A stretch of 33,071 nt of DNA, taken from positions 1 to 33,071 of the forward strand of contig NZ_MSIE01000012.1 in NCBI RefSeq assembly GCF_001921205.1, written 5' to 3'. Source of the DNA: Actinophytocola xanthii. Lineage in GTDB: Bacteria > Actinomycetota > Actinomycetes > Mycobacteriales > Pseudonocardiaceae. Below the pieces are notes generated by a model. It saw only the letters and a list, made by a program, of their open reading frames with translations. It was not told the DNA's origin and made no database searches. The first letter of the stretch is position 1. The number at the start of each line of letters is the position of its first letter. Both the position numbers and the translations under genes were made by a program. This document shows, piece by piece, positions 18,046-25,126 of this stretch.

Positions 18046-18085
18046 TCGTGCGATCGTGATTCCGCAACAACTCCGACCTGGCGGA

Positions 18086-21000
18086 TCATCTCCGCAGCTT
18101 GTAGGCGTCGATGAGCGTCTGGTGCACGGTGTTGCCCTCGCGGTCGGTGGCCTCCGCCCGCAGCGAGACGGTCTGGGCGTCGGCGGGGTGGTGCAGGACC
18201 GCTGTCAGGTTTCCCGTGATCCGCACCGGTTGCCAGCTCGTGCCGCGGTCGTAGGAGGCCTCGACCGTGATCGACCTGGGTTTGGTCGTCGCGCCGGTCT
18301 GGTCCTGCATCCGCAGTGGCACGAGGAACTGGCGGCCGGCGGGTGCGGAGTTGTTGTCGTCCAGTTCTGGGAGGAACCGGACCGCGTTGAGGTCGACCGC
18401 CTCCGGCTCTTCACCATCCACATGGACCGAAGTGAACGTCCACTCCGCGCTGACGGACGTGGTGGTGTCGAACAGCTTCGGGCGGGTGGCCGTTGTGACC
18501 AGCCGGTACCCGCGGGGTTCCGCGGGCAGCCCCTCGAAGTAGCCGCCGCTGTACGACGACTCGCCGATCAGCTCGTCGCCCAGGTACAGCTCGGTGCGAG
18601 CTGACTCCGTGACGGTGTAGCCGGCGTTGCCCGAGGAGTCGCCGAACAGGGGAATGGCCACGTCGAGATCATCGCCGGACCGGCCGGCCCACGGCCACCG
18701 TGCCGGTGGTAGCGCCGGTCCGAACACCGCGTGGTTGATCCGCAGTGGGTAGGTGCGGCCCGCTCGGTACGCGGTGGGCGGCGTGCGGAAAAACGCGACC
18801 GGGTCTCTCGTCTCCGCGTCCTCGAGATCCAGGGACGTGGACCAGAGGACGCCGGCGTCGGTGTTGACGTACTCGGTGCGGGCTCCGGGTACGGGCACCT
18901 CAACAAGGCGGTCCACCACCACGTTCTTGCCTGACACCGGGAACACCGATCGCACACCGAGGAGCCCTTCGGACGCGGGGCCGAACTCGGCCCGCAGTGT
19001 CGCGAGGTCCCGTTGGCGCACCTCCTTCTCGAACCCGTTCGGCAGCCCGCCCTCCGGGAACCAGGACAGACCGTAGAAGGAGCCGTTCTGGGCGAGCCAC
19101 CGTGTGATGACCTCACCGGAGATCGTGGTGCCGGGCAGGGCGTCCCCGAGGTGAGCCGTGGAAATGGTGGTCTCACCGGAAATGAGCACCGCCGTACCTC
19201 TGCTGGTGAACTCGTTCTCCACCATGGTCCCGATCTGGCTCAGAAGTTGCTCCGCGGCAACCGGCGGGGTTACGCGGACAGGCCGTGTCCGTCGGGTGTC
19301 GGCGGTCACGGTGAGGTTCCGGTCCACCACGAGACCCGGATGCATCATCACGTCGAAGTGGCTGGTCTGCTCCTGGTAGCCCACAACGTCGAGAAGGTAG
19401 TGGCCCTTGGGCAGGCGGAGACGGACCGAGCCGTCCTCGTCGTACGGTATCTCCTCGGCGTCGCTGTCCAGCCCGCGCAGCATCATGTCGTACTCGGGGG
19501 TGGGCTCACCGTCGGGGCCGAGGACGTTGACAGTGAGGTCGTAGCTCTCCACCTCGCGGGTGACGGCCAGGGGTGTCCTGGTTGTCGACTGGCCGGTGGT
19601 CGCCATGACCGCGCCGGAGTACACACCGTCGCTCCCGCCGAGGCGGGTGTCGGCGGTGACGGTGACCGAGGCGGTGCCGCGGGCTGGAACGGTGAGTCGG
19701 GTGGTGCTGAGTGAGAAGAGGTCGGCGGGTGTGCCGTTGGGGCCGGTGGCCTCGGTGGACAGGGAGAGTGTGAGGTCTGTTTCGCCCAGGTTTTCGTAGG
19801 TCAGCTCCTGGTACAGCGGCTCGTCGTCCTCGTGCGGCCAGGTTGCCGTCCCAAAGTTGACGCTGGCCGGCTGGGTGACGACGGTCTGGGCCAGTGCCGC
19901 GGGAACGTCGACCCGCCCGGCGCCCTGGTCGAACGCGGTGAGCGAGGGGTGGGGGCGGGCCGAGCCGGCGAGGGCGGCCTTGAGCCGGGTGCCGGTCCAG
20001 TCCGGGTGCCGCTGGGCGAGCAGCGCGGCGGCGCCGGCCACGTGCGGCGTGGCCATCGAGGTACCCGACAAGGCGGTGTAGCCGTCCACCACCGGCTCGC
20101 CCACGGTGCCTTCGGAGTGCCGTGCGGCCACGATCTCCACCCCGGGTGCGGTGATGTCGGGTTTGATGCCGCCATCGCCGACTCGCGGCCCACGACCGGA
20201 GAACTCGGCGATCTCGTCGTTTCGGTCGACCGCACCGACGGTGAGCGCCGCGGCGGCGCTGCCCGGCGAGTCGATCGACTCCGCGCCCGGGCCCCAGTTG
20301 CCGGCGGCGATGACGAAGAGTGTGCCGTGTTCGGCGGAGAGGGCGTTGACCGCTTCCTCGAGCGGGTCGAGTTCTGTGGTGTCGGTACCGCCCAAGCTCA
20401 TGTTGACGATGTCGGCGCCCTGTTCGGCTGCCCATTCCATGCCGCCGATGATCCAGGAGTCGAGGCCTCCGCCGGAGTCGTTGAGCACCTTGCCGTCGAG
20501 GATCCGTGCTCCGGAGGCGACGCCGCGGAACCGGCCGTCGGATTTCGCCCCGGTGCCCGCGACGATCGAGGCGACGTGCGTCCCGTGTCCCACCCGGTCG
20601 ACGTTGTCCGGGGCGTCGGTGAAGTTCTGTTCGGCCGCCTCGCGGCCGGCGAGGTCGGGGTGAGTCTGGTCGACACCGGTGTCGAGTACGGCCACAGTGG
20701 TGCCGTCGCCGGTGTAGCCGGCTTCCCAGGCAGTGGGGGCGCCGATCTGCGGCACGCTGTGCTCCACAGTGGACTTCCGCTTGCCGTCGAGCCAGATCTT
20801 CTCGACGCCGCCGGTGGTTCGGCGGGTGGTCGTGCCGTCGGTGAGCGCTTCCCAGGTCTTGCTTCCCTTGTCGGCGTTCAGGGCGACCGCGTCGATGCTG
20901 GGCAGCTCCCGCGTGGCGGTGGTGGCGGCAAGGCGGGGTGCGGGGCGGTTCTCGGGGTGGGTGACGATCAGCGGCAGGGTGTCCCGGTCGGCGTCGCCGT

Positions 21001-21340
21001 AGCCCGATTCGAGCAGGGTCTGTACGTCGAACAAGCGCCGGTCCAGGCGGCCCTGCGCCAGCAACCGTGCCGCATCCGTCGGGACCACGTAATCGTGCCC
21101 GTCCCGGCTGCGGACCGAGAAGGTGATTCCCTCCCGGCCCTCACCTGGCTGGACCGATCTCACCCTGCCGTTCTGGACCATGACCTGATCCCCGGTCACC
21201 AACGTGACCGTTCGGATCTCGCCGCTGCCCGCTCGGTCAGGTGGTGTCGTTTCCGGTGGCGCGGCGGCGGCCGCGGGGGCGGTGGCGAGCACCGTCCCGA
21301 GGACCACCCCGCAGATTCCGGTTCTTCTGCTGGTTCGCAC
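18086..21340 (-). CDS. Secreted S8 family serine peptidase (subtilisin-like), tandem copy B
   Basis: Second subtilisin paralogue, 1084 residues, same architecture as copy A. The signal peptide contains GVVLGTVLATAPAAAAA. The propeptide-like region contains TVTLVTGDQVMVQNG. The catalytic residues are Asp220, His252, Asn348 and Ser428 (LSGTSMATPHVAGA). It differs from A and C beside the oxyanion Asn (AAGNWGP) and strongly in the middle of the accessory region, for example LRGLDSDAEEIPYDEDGS. Yet its final 302 bases (18090-18391) are identical to those of copy C. GTG 21340 is chosen from the signal peptide and an upstream GAGGAAGG. An open frame to 21574 adds a non-signal-like extension. It lacks the palindromic upstream element of A and C, so its regulation may differ. 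Confidence 0.92.
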   Translation of the reverse strand: MRTSRRTGICGVVLGTVLATAPAAAAAPPETTPPDRAGSGEIRTVTLVTGDQVMVQNGRVRSVQPGEGREGITFSVRSRDGHDYVVPTDAARLLAQGRLDRRLFDVQTLLESGYGDADRDTLPLIVTHPENRPAPRLAATTATRELPSIDAVALNADKGSKTWEALTDGTTTRRTTGGVEKIWLDGKRKSTVEHSVPQIGAPTAWEAGYTGDGTTVAVLDTGVDQTHPDLAGREAAEQNFTDAPDNVDRVGHGTHVASIVAGTGAKSDGRFRGVASGARILDGKVLNDSGGGLDSWIIGGMEWAAEQGADIVNMSLGGTDTTELDPLEEAVNALSAEHGTLFVIAAGNWGPGAESIDSPGSAAAALTVGAVDRNDEIAEFSGRGPRVGDGGIKPDITAPGVEIVAARHSEGTVGEPVVDGYTALSGTSMATPHVAGAAALLAQRHPDWTGTRLKAALAGSARPHPSLTAFDQGAGRVDVPAALAQTVVTQPASVNFGTATWPHEDDEPLYQELTYENLGETDLTLSLSTEATGPNGTPADLFSLSTTRLTVPARGTASVTVTADTRLGGSDGVYSGAVMATTGQSTTRTPLAVTREVESYDLTVNVLGPDGEPTPEYDMMLRGLDSDAEEIPYDEDGSVRLRLPKGHYLLDVVGYQEQTSHFDVMMHPGLVVDRNLTVTADTRRTRPVRVTPPVAAEQLLSQIGTMVENEFTSRGTAVLISGETTISTAHLGDALPGTTISGEVITRWLAQNGSFYGLSWFPEGGLPNGFEKEVRQRDLATLRAEFGPASEGLLGVRSVFPVSGKNVVVDRLVEVPVPGARTEYVNTDAGVLWSTSLDLEDAETRDPVAFFRTPPTAYRAGRTYPLRINHAVFGPALPPARWPWAGRSGDDLDVAIPLFGDSSGNAGYTVTESARTELYLGDELIGESSYSGGYFEGLPAEPRGYRLVTTATRPKLFDTTTSVSAEWTFTSVHVDGEEPEAVDLNAVRFLPELDDNNSAPAGRQFLVPLRMQDQTGATTKPRSITVEASYDRGTSWQPVRITGNLTAVLHHPADAQTVSLRAEATDREGNTVHQTLIDAYKLRR
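18090..18391. repeat. 302-bp direct repeat, copy 1 (3' end of protease B)
   Basis: Base-by-base reading shows 18090-18391 identical to 21623-21924 (offset 3533). The two genes diverge immediately beyond each edge. The tract encodes the last ~100 residues of proteases B and C. Perfect identity including third codon positions indicates recent gene conversion or recombination. Confidence 0.88.
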
Positions 21341-21618
21341 GTGGCACCCTTCCTCGTGGAGGGGGCGGCCCATGGCGCGGCACGCTTCGCCGCGTGTCTC
21401 TCCGACGAGACCCGGCGCCCCCGGTTCCGTTTCGCGGGCACCACGCTGCCGCATCCGCCGAGAGGCGAGGATCAGCCGATGGGTCGGTTCCTTGGTGAAC
21501 AACAAGCTCTCTGGCGTGCAACCTGATGAGGTGGTCCCAGCGTCGACGATCGTGCCGCCCCGTGGGAGCGGCACGATCGTCGACTGCCGGCTGCCGCCGA
21601 CGTGGACCGTTCAGGCAC
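21341..21618. other. Spacer between proteases B and C
   Basis: A 278-base spacer upstream of protease B and downstream of protease C. The left part holds the ribosome-binding site of B (GAGGAAGG about 8 bases before the GTG). No palindrome like that of A and C is present, and I see no recognisable promoter. The right part, from about 21541, is the metallophosphoesterase remnant with a perfect hairpin, described separately. Confidence 0.6.
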
Positions 21619-21620
21619 TT
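21541..21620 (+). pseudogene. Remnant of the metallophosphoesterase 3' end downstream of protease C
   Basis: This stretch translates on the plus strand as STIVPPRGSGTIVDCRLPP followed by TWTVQALT. The C-terminal end of the intact metallophosphoesterase reads STIVPPLESDTIVDYRLPP and GFAFHVLT. At DNA level 20 bases from 21542 are identical to 14579-14598, and a second block, ACGATCGTCGACT, also matches. Homology runs to the protease 3' end, except that about 24 bases present after the LT codons in the intact gene are missing here. Nothing upstream of 21535 resembles the rest of the gene. It is therefore a truncated copy carried along when a protease plus its downstream neighbour was duplicated. 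Confidence 0.8.
21542..21584. terminator. Perfect 17-bp hairpin downstream of protease C
   Basis: The arm GTCGACGATCGTGCCGC (21542-21558) is the exact complement of 21568-21584, with a nine-base loop. It lies 35 bases beyond the stop of protease C and about 200 bases upstream of protease B on the same strand. It is a likely terminator or attenuator between C and B, although no T-tract follows. It is the counterpart of the one-mismatch hairpin in the metallophosphoesterase gene. Confidence 0.65.
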
Positions 21621-24600
21621 ACCTCCGCAGCTTGTAGGCGTCGATGAGCGTCTGGTGCACGGTGTTGCCCTCGCGGTCGGTGGCCTCCGCCCGCAGCGAG
21701 ACGGTCTGGGCGTCGGCGGGGTGGTGCAGGACCGCTGTCAGGTTTCCCGTGATCCGCACCGGTTGCCAGCTCGTGCCGCGGTCGTAGGAGGCCTCGACCG
21801 TGATCGACCTGGGTTTGGTCGTCGCGCCGGTCTGGTCCTGCATCCGCAGTGGCACGAGGAACTGGCGGCCGGCGGGTGCGGAGTTGTTGTCGTCCAGTTC
21901 TGGGAGGAACCGGACCGCGTTGAGCTCGATCGCCTCCGGCTCCTTCCCGTCCACATGGGACGAGCTGAACGTCCACTCGGCGCTCATCGACGTCGTCGTG
22001 TCGAACGTCTTCGGTCGGGTGACGGTGGTCGTCAGCCGGTAGCGGCTCTCCTCCGCGGGCAGTCCTTCCATCGTGCCGCTGCCCGCGGTCGGTGTCTCGG
22101 CGAGCAGCTCGTCGCCGCGGTACAGCCGGGTGCGCGCGGAACCGGTATACGAGAAGCCCGCATTGCCCGACGAATCCCCGAAAAGCGGGATGTTCAGCTC
22201 GAGGTCGTCGCCGACCCGATAGGCCCACGGGTCGTCGTTCCTCGGCAGCGCCGGGCCGAACACCGCGTAGTTGAAACGTGCCTGGTAGGTCTGCCCGGCC
22301 CGGTAGGCAGTGGCCGGCGACCGCAACGACCCGTGTCGCTGCGCGGTCTCCGGGTCGTCGAGGACCAGCTCGGTGCTCCACCGCGTGCCGCCCTCGGTCG
22401 AGAAGTACTCGGTGCGGGCGCCGGGCACCGGCACCGGGCGGCCGATGCCGAGCCCGAACGTGGCACCCGTGCGAGGGTGCGGGTACACAAAACGCAAGGC
22501 GTTGACGTTCTCGGCCGTGGGGCCGAAGTCCGCGCGCACTGTTGCGAGGTCCTGCTGGCGTACCACCTTGTCGAACCCGGTCGGCAGCTCGCCCTCCGGG
22601 AACCAGGACAGGCCGTAGAACGAGCCGTCCTCATCGAGCCAGTGGGTGTTGACCCTGCCGGTGAGGGTGGTGCCCGGCAGCTCGTCCCCGACCTGAGCCG
22701 TGGAGATCCTGCTCAGGTCGTCGAAGAGGACCCCCAGCCCTGTGGTGCCCGCCTCGGTCTCGACCCGGTACGCGATATCGCCCAGCACCAGGTCCACGTC
22801 CTCGCGCGGCGGGGTGACCCGGACCGGCCTTGTCCGGCGCGCGTCCATCGTGACGGTGAGGTCCCGGTCCACCAGCAGTCCCGGGGCCGCCAGGAGGTGA
22901 CCGTGCCCGGTCTGCTCGTCGGACACCAGGACGTCGAGCAGGTACTGGCCCTTGGGTAGTCGGACCTGGAACGAGCCGTCCTCCTCGGAGAAGGACTCGT
23001 AGGTGCTGTTGTCGAGCCCCGCCAGCGTGGCCTGGCTGAGGGCGGCCGGTCCACCGTTCTGGTCGAGCATGTTCACCGTCAGGTTGTAGCTCTCCACCTC
23101 ACGGTCGATCGCGAGCGGTGTCCTCGTCGTCGTCCCGGGCCCGGTGGCCACCACCGCGCCGGAGTACACGCCGTCGGTCTCGCCGAGGCGGGTGTTGGCG
23201 GTGACGGTGACGGTGGCTGTGTCGCCGGCGGGGATGGTGAGTTCGGTGGTGTTGAGGGAGAAGAGGTTGGTTGGTGTGCCGTCGGGTCCGGTGGCGTCGG
23301 TGGTCAGGGAGAGGGTGAGGTCGGTGTCGCCGAGGTTGTGGTAGGTCAGCTCCTTGCTGACCGGCTCGTCGTCGTCATGCGGCCAGGCCGCGACGCCCAG
23401 GCTGATGCTGGTGGGTTCGGTGACGATGCTCTGGGCGAGTGCCGCGGGCACGTCGACCCGGCCGGCGCCTTGTTCGAAGGGTGTGAGGGAGCGGTGTGGA
23501 CGGGCCGAGGCGGAGAGGGCGGCTTTGAGTTGGGTGCCGGTCCAGTTGGGGTGGCGTTGGGCCAGGAGTGCCGCGGCGCCGGCCACGTGTGGTGCGGCCA
23601 TCGAGGTGCCTGAGATGGCTGTGTAACCGCCGACGACGGGTTCACCGACGGTGCCGTTGGCGTGTCGTGCGGCGATGATGTCGACGCCGGGTGCGGTGAT
23701 GTCGGGTTTGATGCCGCCGTCGCCGGCCCGCGGTCCACGCGCTGAGAATTCGGCGAGGTCGTCGTTTCGGTCCACGGCGCCGACGGCGAGTGCGGCGGCC
23801 GCGCTGCTCGGCGACTCGACCGTGCCCGCGCCGGGGCCGGCGTTGCCGGCGGCGACGACGAACAGCGTGCCGTGCTCGGCGGAGAGGGTGTTGACCGCTT
23901 CCTCCACCGGGTCCAGCTCCTCGCCGTCATTGCCGCCCAGGCTCATGTTCACCACGTCCGCGCCCTGGTCGGCGGCCCATTCCATGCCGGCGATGATCCA
24001 GGAGTCCATGCCCCAGCCCTCGTCGTCGAGCACCTTGCCGTCGAGGATGCGCGCTCCGGACGCGACGCCGCGGTAGCGGCCACCGGATTTCGCGCCGGTG
24101 CCGGCGACGATCGAGGCGACGTGGGTGCCGTGTCCGATGCGGTCGACTGCGTCGGGTGCGTCGGTGAAGTTCTGTTCGGCGGCCTGACGGTCGGCGAGGT
24201 CGGGGTGGGTCTGGTCGACTCCGCTGTCGAGCACCGCCACCGTCGTGCCCGTGCCCGTCAGTCCCGCCTCCCAGGCGGTGGGGGCGCCGATCTGCGGGAC
24301 GCTGTGTTCGAGGGTGGGCTGTCGTTTGCCGTCGAGCCAGATCTTCTCGATGCCGCCGGTGGTTCGGCGGGTGGTGGTGCCGTCGGTCAGCGCTTCCCAG
24401 GCTCCGCCGCCCTTGTCGGCGTTCAGGGCGACCGCGTCGATGCTGGGCAGCTCCCGGCTGACGTTGGTGGCGGCCAGGCGGGGTGCGGGGCGGTTCTCGG
24501 GGTGGGTGACGATCAGCGGCAGGGTGTCCCGGGTGGCGTCGTCGTAGCCGAGTTCGAGCAGTGTTGTCACGTCGAACAACCGTTGGTCCAGGCGGCCCTG

Positions 24601-24885
24601 CGCCAGCAACCGTGCCGCATCCGTCGGGACCACGTGGTCGTGCCCGTCACGGCTGCGGACGGAGAAGGTGGTTCCCTCCCGGCCCTCACCCGGCCGGACC
24701 GAACTCACCCTGCCGTTCTGGACCATGACCTGGTCCCCGGTCACCAGCGTGACCGTGCGGACCTCGCCGGTCGTCCCGGGAGCCGGCGGCGCGGCTCCCG
24801 GTGGCGCCGCGCCGGCCGCCGGGGCGGTGGCGAGCACCGCACCCAGGACCACCCCGCATGTTCGAGACTTCCTGCCGAGTCGCAC
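21619..24885 (-). CDS. Secreted S8 family serine peptidase (subtilisin-like), tandem copy C
   Basis: Third subtilisin paralogue, 1088 residues. The signal peptide contains GVVLGAVLATAPAAGAA. The propeptide-like region includes EVRTVTLVTGDQVMVQNG. The S8 domain has Asp220 (VAVLDSGVDQTHPDL), His252 (GHGTHVASIVAG), Asn348 (AAGNAGP) and Ser428 (ISGTSMAAPHVAGA). A ~600-residue accessory region ends IDAYKLRR. Over the signal peptide, catalytic domain and middle region it is nearest to copy A, with 101 identical bases at 24206-24306 versus 17268-17368. Its last 302 bases are identical to copy B. GTG 24885 is chosen for the GGAGG four to five bases upstream and the adjacent signal peptide. It diverges from the GH87-like gene across a 241-base region, so the two may be co-regulated. 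Confidence 0.93.
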   Translation of the reverse strand: MRLGRKSRTCGVVLGAVLATAPAAGAAPPGAAPPAPGTTGEVRTVTLVTGDQVMVQNGRVSSVRPGEGREGTTFSVRSRDGHDHVVPTDAARLLAQGRLDQRLFDVTTLLELGYDDATRDTLPLIVTHPENRPAPRLAATNVSRELPSIDAVALNADKGGGAWEALTDGTTTRRTTGGIEKIWLDGKRQPTLEHSVPQIGAPTAWEAGLTGTGTTVAVLDSGVDQTHPDLADRQAAEQNFTDAPDAVDRIGHGTHVASIVAGTGAKSGGRYRGVASGARILDGKVLDDEGWGMDSWIIAGMEWAADQGADVVNMSLGGNDGEELDPVEEAVNTLSAEHGTLFVVAAGNAGPGAGTVESPSSAAAALAVGAVDRNDDLAEFSARGPRAGDGGIKPDITAPGVDIIAARHANGTVGEPVVGGYTAISGTSMAAPHVAGAAALLAQRHPNWTGTQLKAALSASARPHRSLTPFEQGAGRVDVPAALAQSIVTEPTSISLGVAAWPHDDDEPVSKELTYHNLGDTDLTLSLTTDATGPDGTPTNLFSLNTTELTIPAGDTATVTVTANTRLGETDGVYSGAVVATGPGTTTRTPLAIDREVESYNLTVNMLDQNGGPAALSQATLAGLDNSTYESFSEEDGSFQVRLPKGQYLLDVLVSDEQTGHGHLLAAPGLLVDRDLTVTMDARRTRPVRVTPPREDVDLVLGDIAYRVETEAGTTGLGVLFDDLSRISTAQVGDELPGTTLTGRVNTHWLDEDGSFYGLSWFPEGELPTGFDKVVRQQDLATVRADFGPTAENVNALRFVYPHPRTGATFGLGIGRPVPVPGARTEYFSTEGGTRWSTELVLDDPETAQRHGSLRSPATAYRAGQTYQARFNYAVFGPALPRNDDPWAYRVGDDLELNIPLFGDSSGNAGFSYTGSARTRLYRGDELLAETPTAGSGTMEGLPAEESRYRLTTTVTRPKTFDTTTSMSAEWTFSSSHVDGKEPEAIELNAVRFLPELDDNNSAPAGRQFLVPLRMQDQTGATTKPRSITVEASYDRGTSWQPVRITGNLTAVLHHPADAQTVSLRAEATDREGNTVHQTLIDAYKLRR
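21623..21924. repeat. 302-bp direct repeat, copy 2 (3' end of protease C)
   Basis: Identical to 18090-18391 at the 3' end of protease B. Within it, 81 bases (21806-21886) are also identical in protease A (14868-14948) and in B (18273-18353). Those bases encode the segment around NSAPAGRQFLVPLRMQDQTG. Confidence 0.88.
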
Positions 24886-25126
24886 TGGCACCTCCGATGG
24901 GGATGGGCGGGTCGTTCTGCCCGGGCAAGCTAGCCACGCGCCGGCGAAGGCGACCTCGGCCGATCGGCCAGTGCGTTGGGAACTAACCGAGAACTTTCTG
25001 ATCGACGCCGTTGACTTCCTGCAGCTTGTGCGCAACTCTGATTTGGATCACCGCAAAAAACGAGCAGACTGATGCAAATACCGATCATCCCGCTGTCCTG
25101 TCCGTCTCGACGATGAGAGCGACGCA
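24886..25126. promoter_or_regulatory. Divergent promoter region of protease C and the GH87-like gene, with a 12-bp palindrome
   Basis: A 241-base intergenic region, noticeably AT-richer from 24975 to 25110. It holds the perfect palindrome GGCCGATCGGCC (24958-24969), 73 bases upstream of the protease C start. On the C coding strand it is preceded by TTAGTTCCCAAC. Both features recur upstream of protease A. On the plus strand a TTGACT (near 25010) resembles a -35 box, but no well-spaced -10 is convincing. A five-codon ATG reading frame (25113-25130) overlaps the GH87-like start as ATGA. Confidence 0.5.

Noticed and set aside
17945-18070. N-terminal extensions of proteases A, B and C to upstream ATG codons
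   Set aside because: The extensions would place 40-80 residues before clear signal peptides, and strong ribosome-binding sites precede the internal GTG codons.
25005-25040. Second fossil of a protease 3' end in the GH87 promoter region
   Set aside because: Only a GCAGCTTGT-like nine-base match to the protease ends was found; too short to separate from chance.
14681-25126. Insertion sequence or transposon causing the protease duplications
   Set aside because: No transposase, terminal inverted repeats or target-site duplications were seen; the only flanking homology is the metallophosphoesterase remnant.
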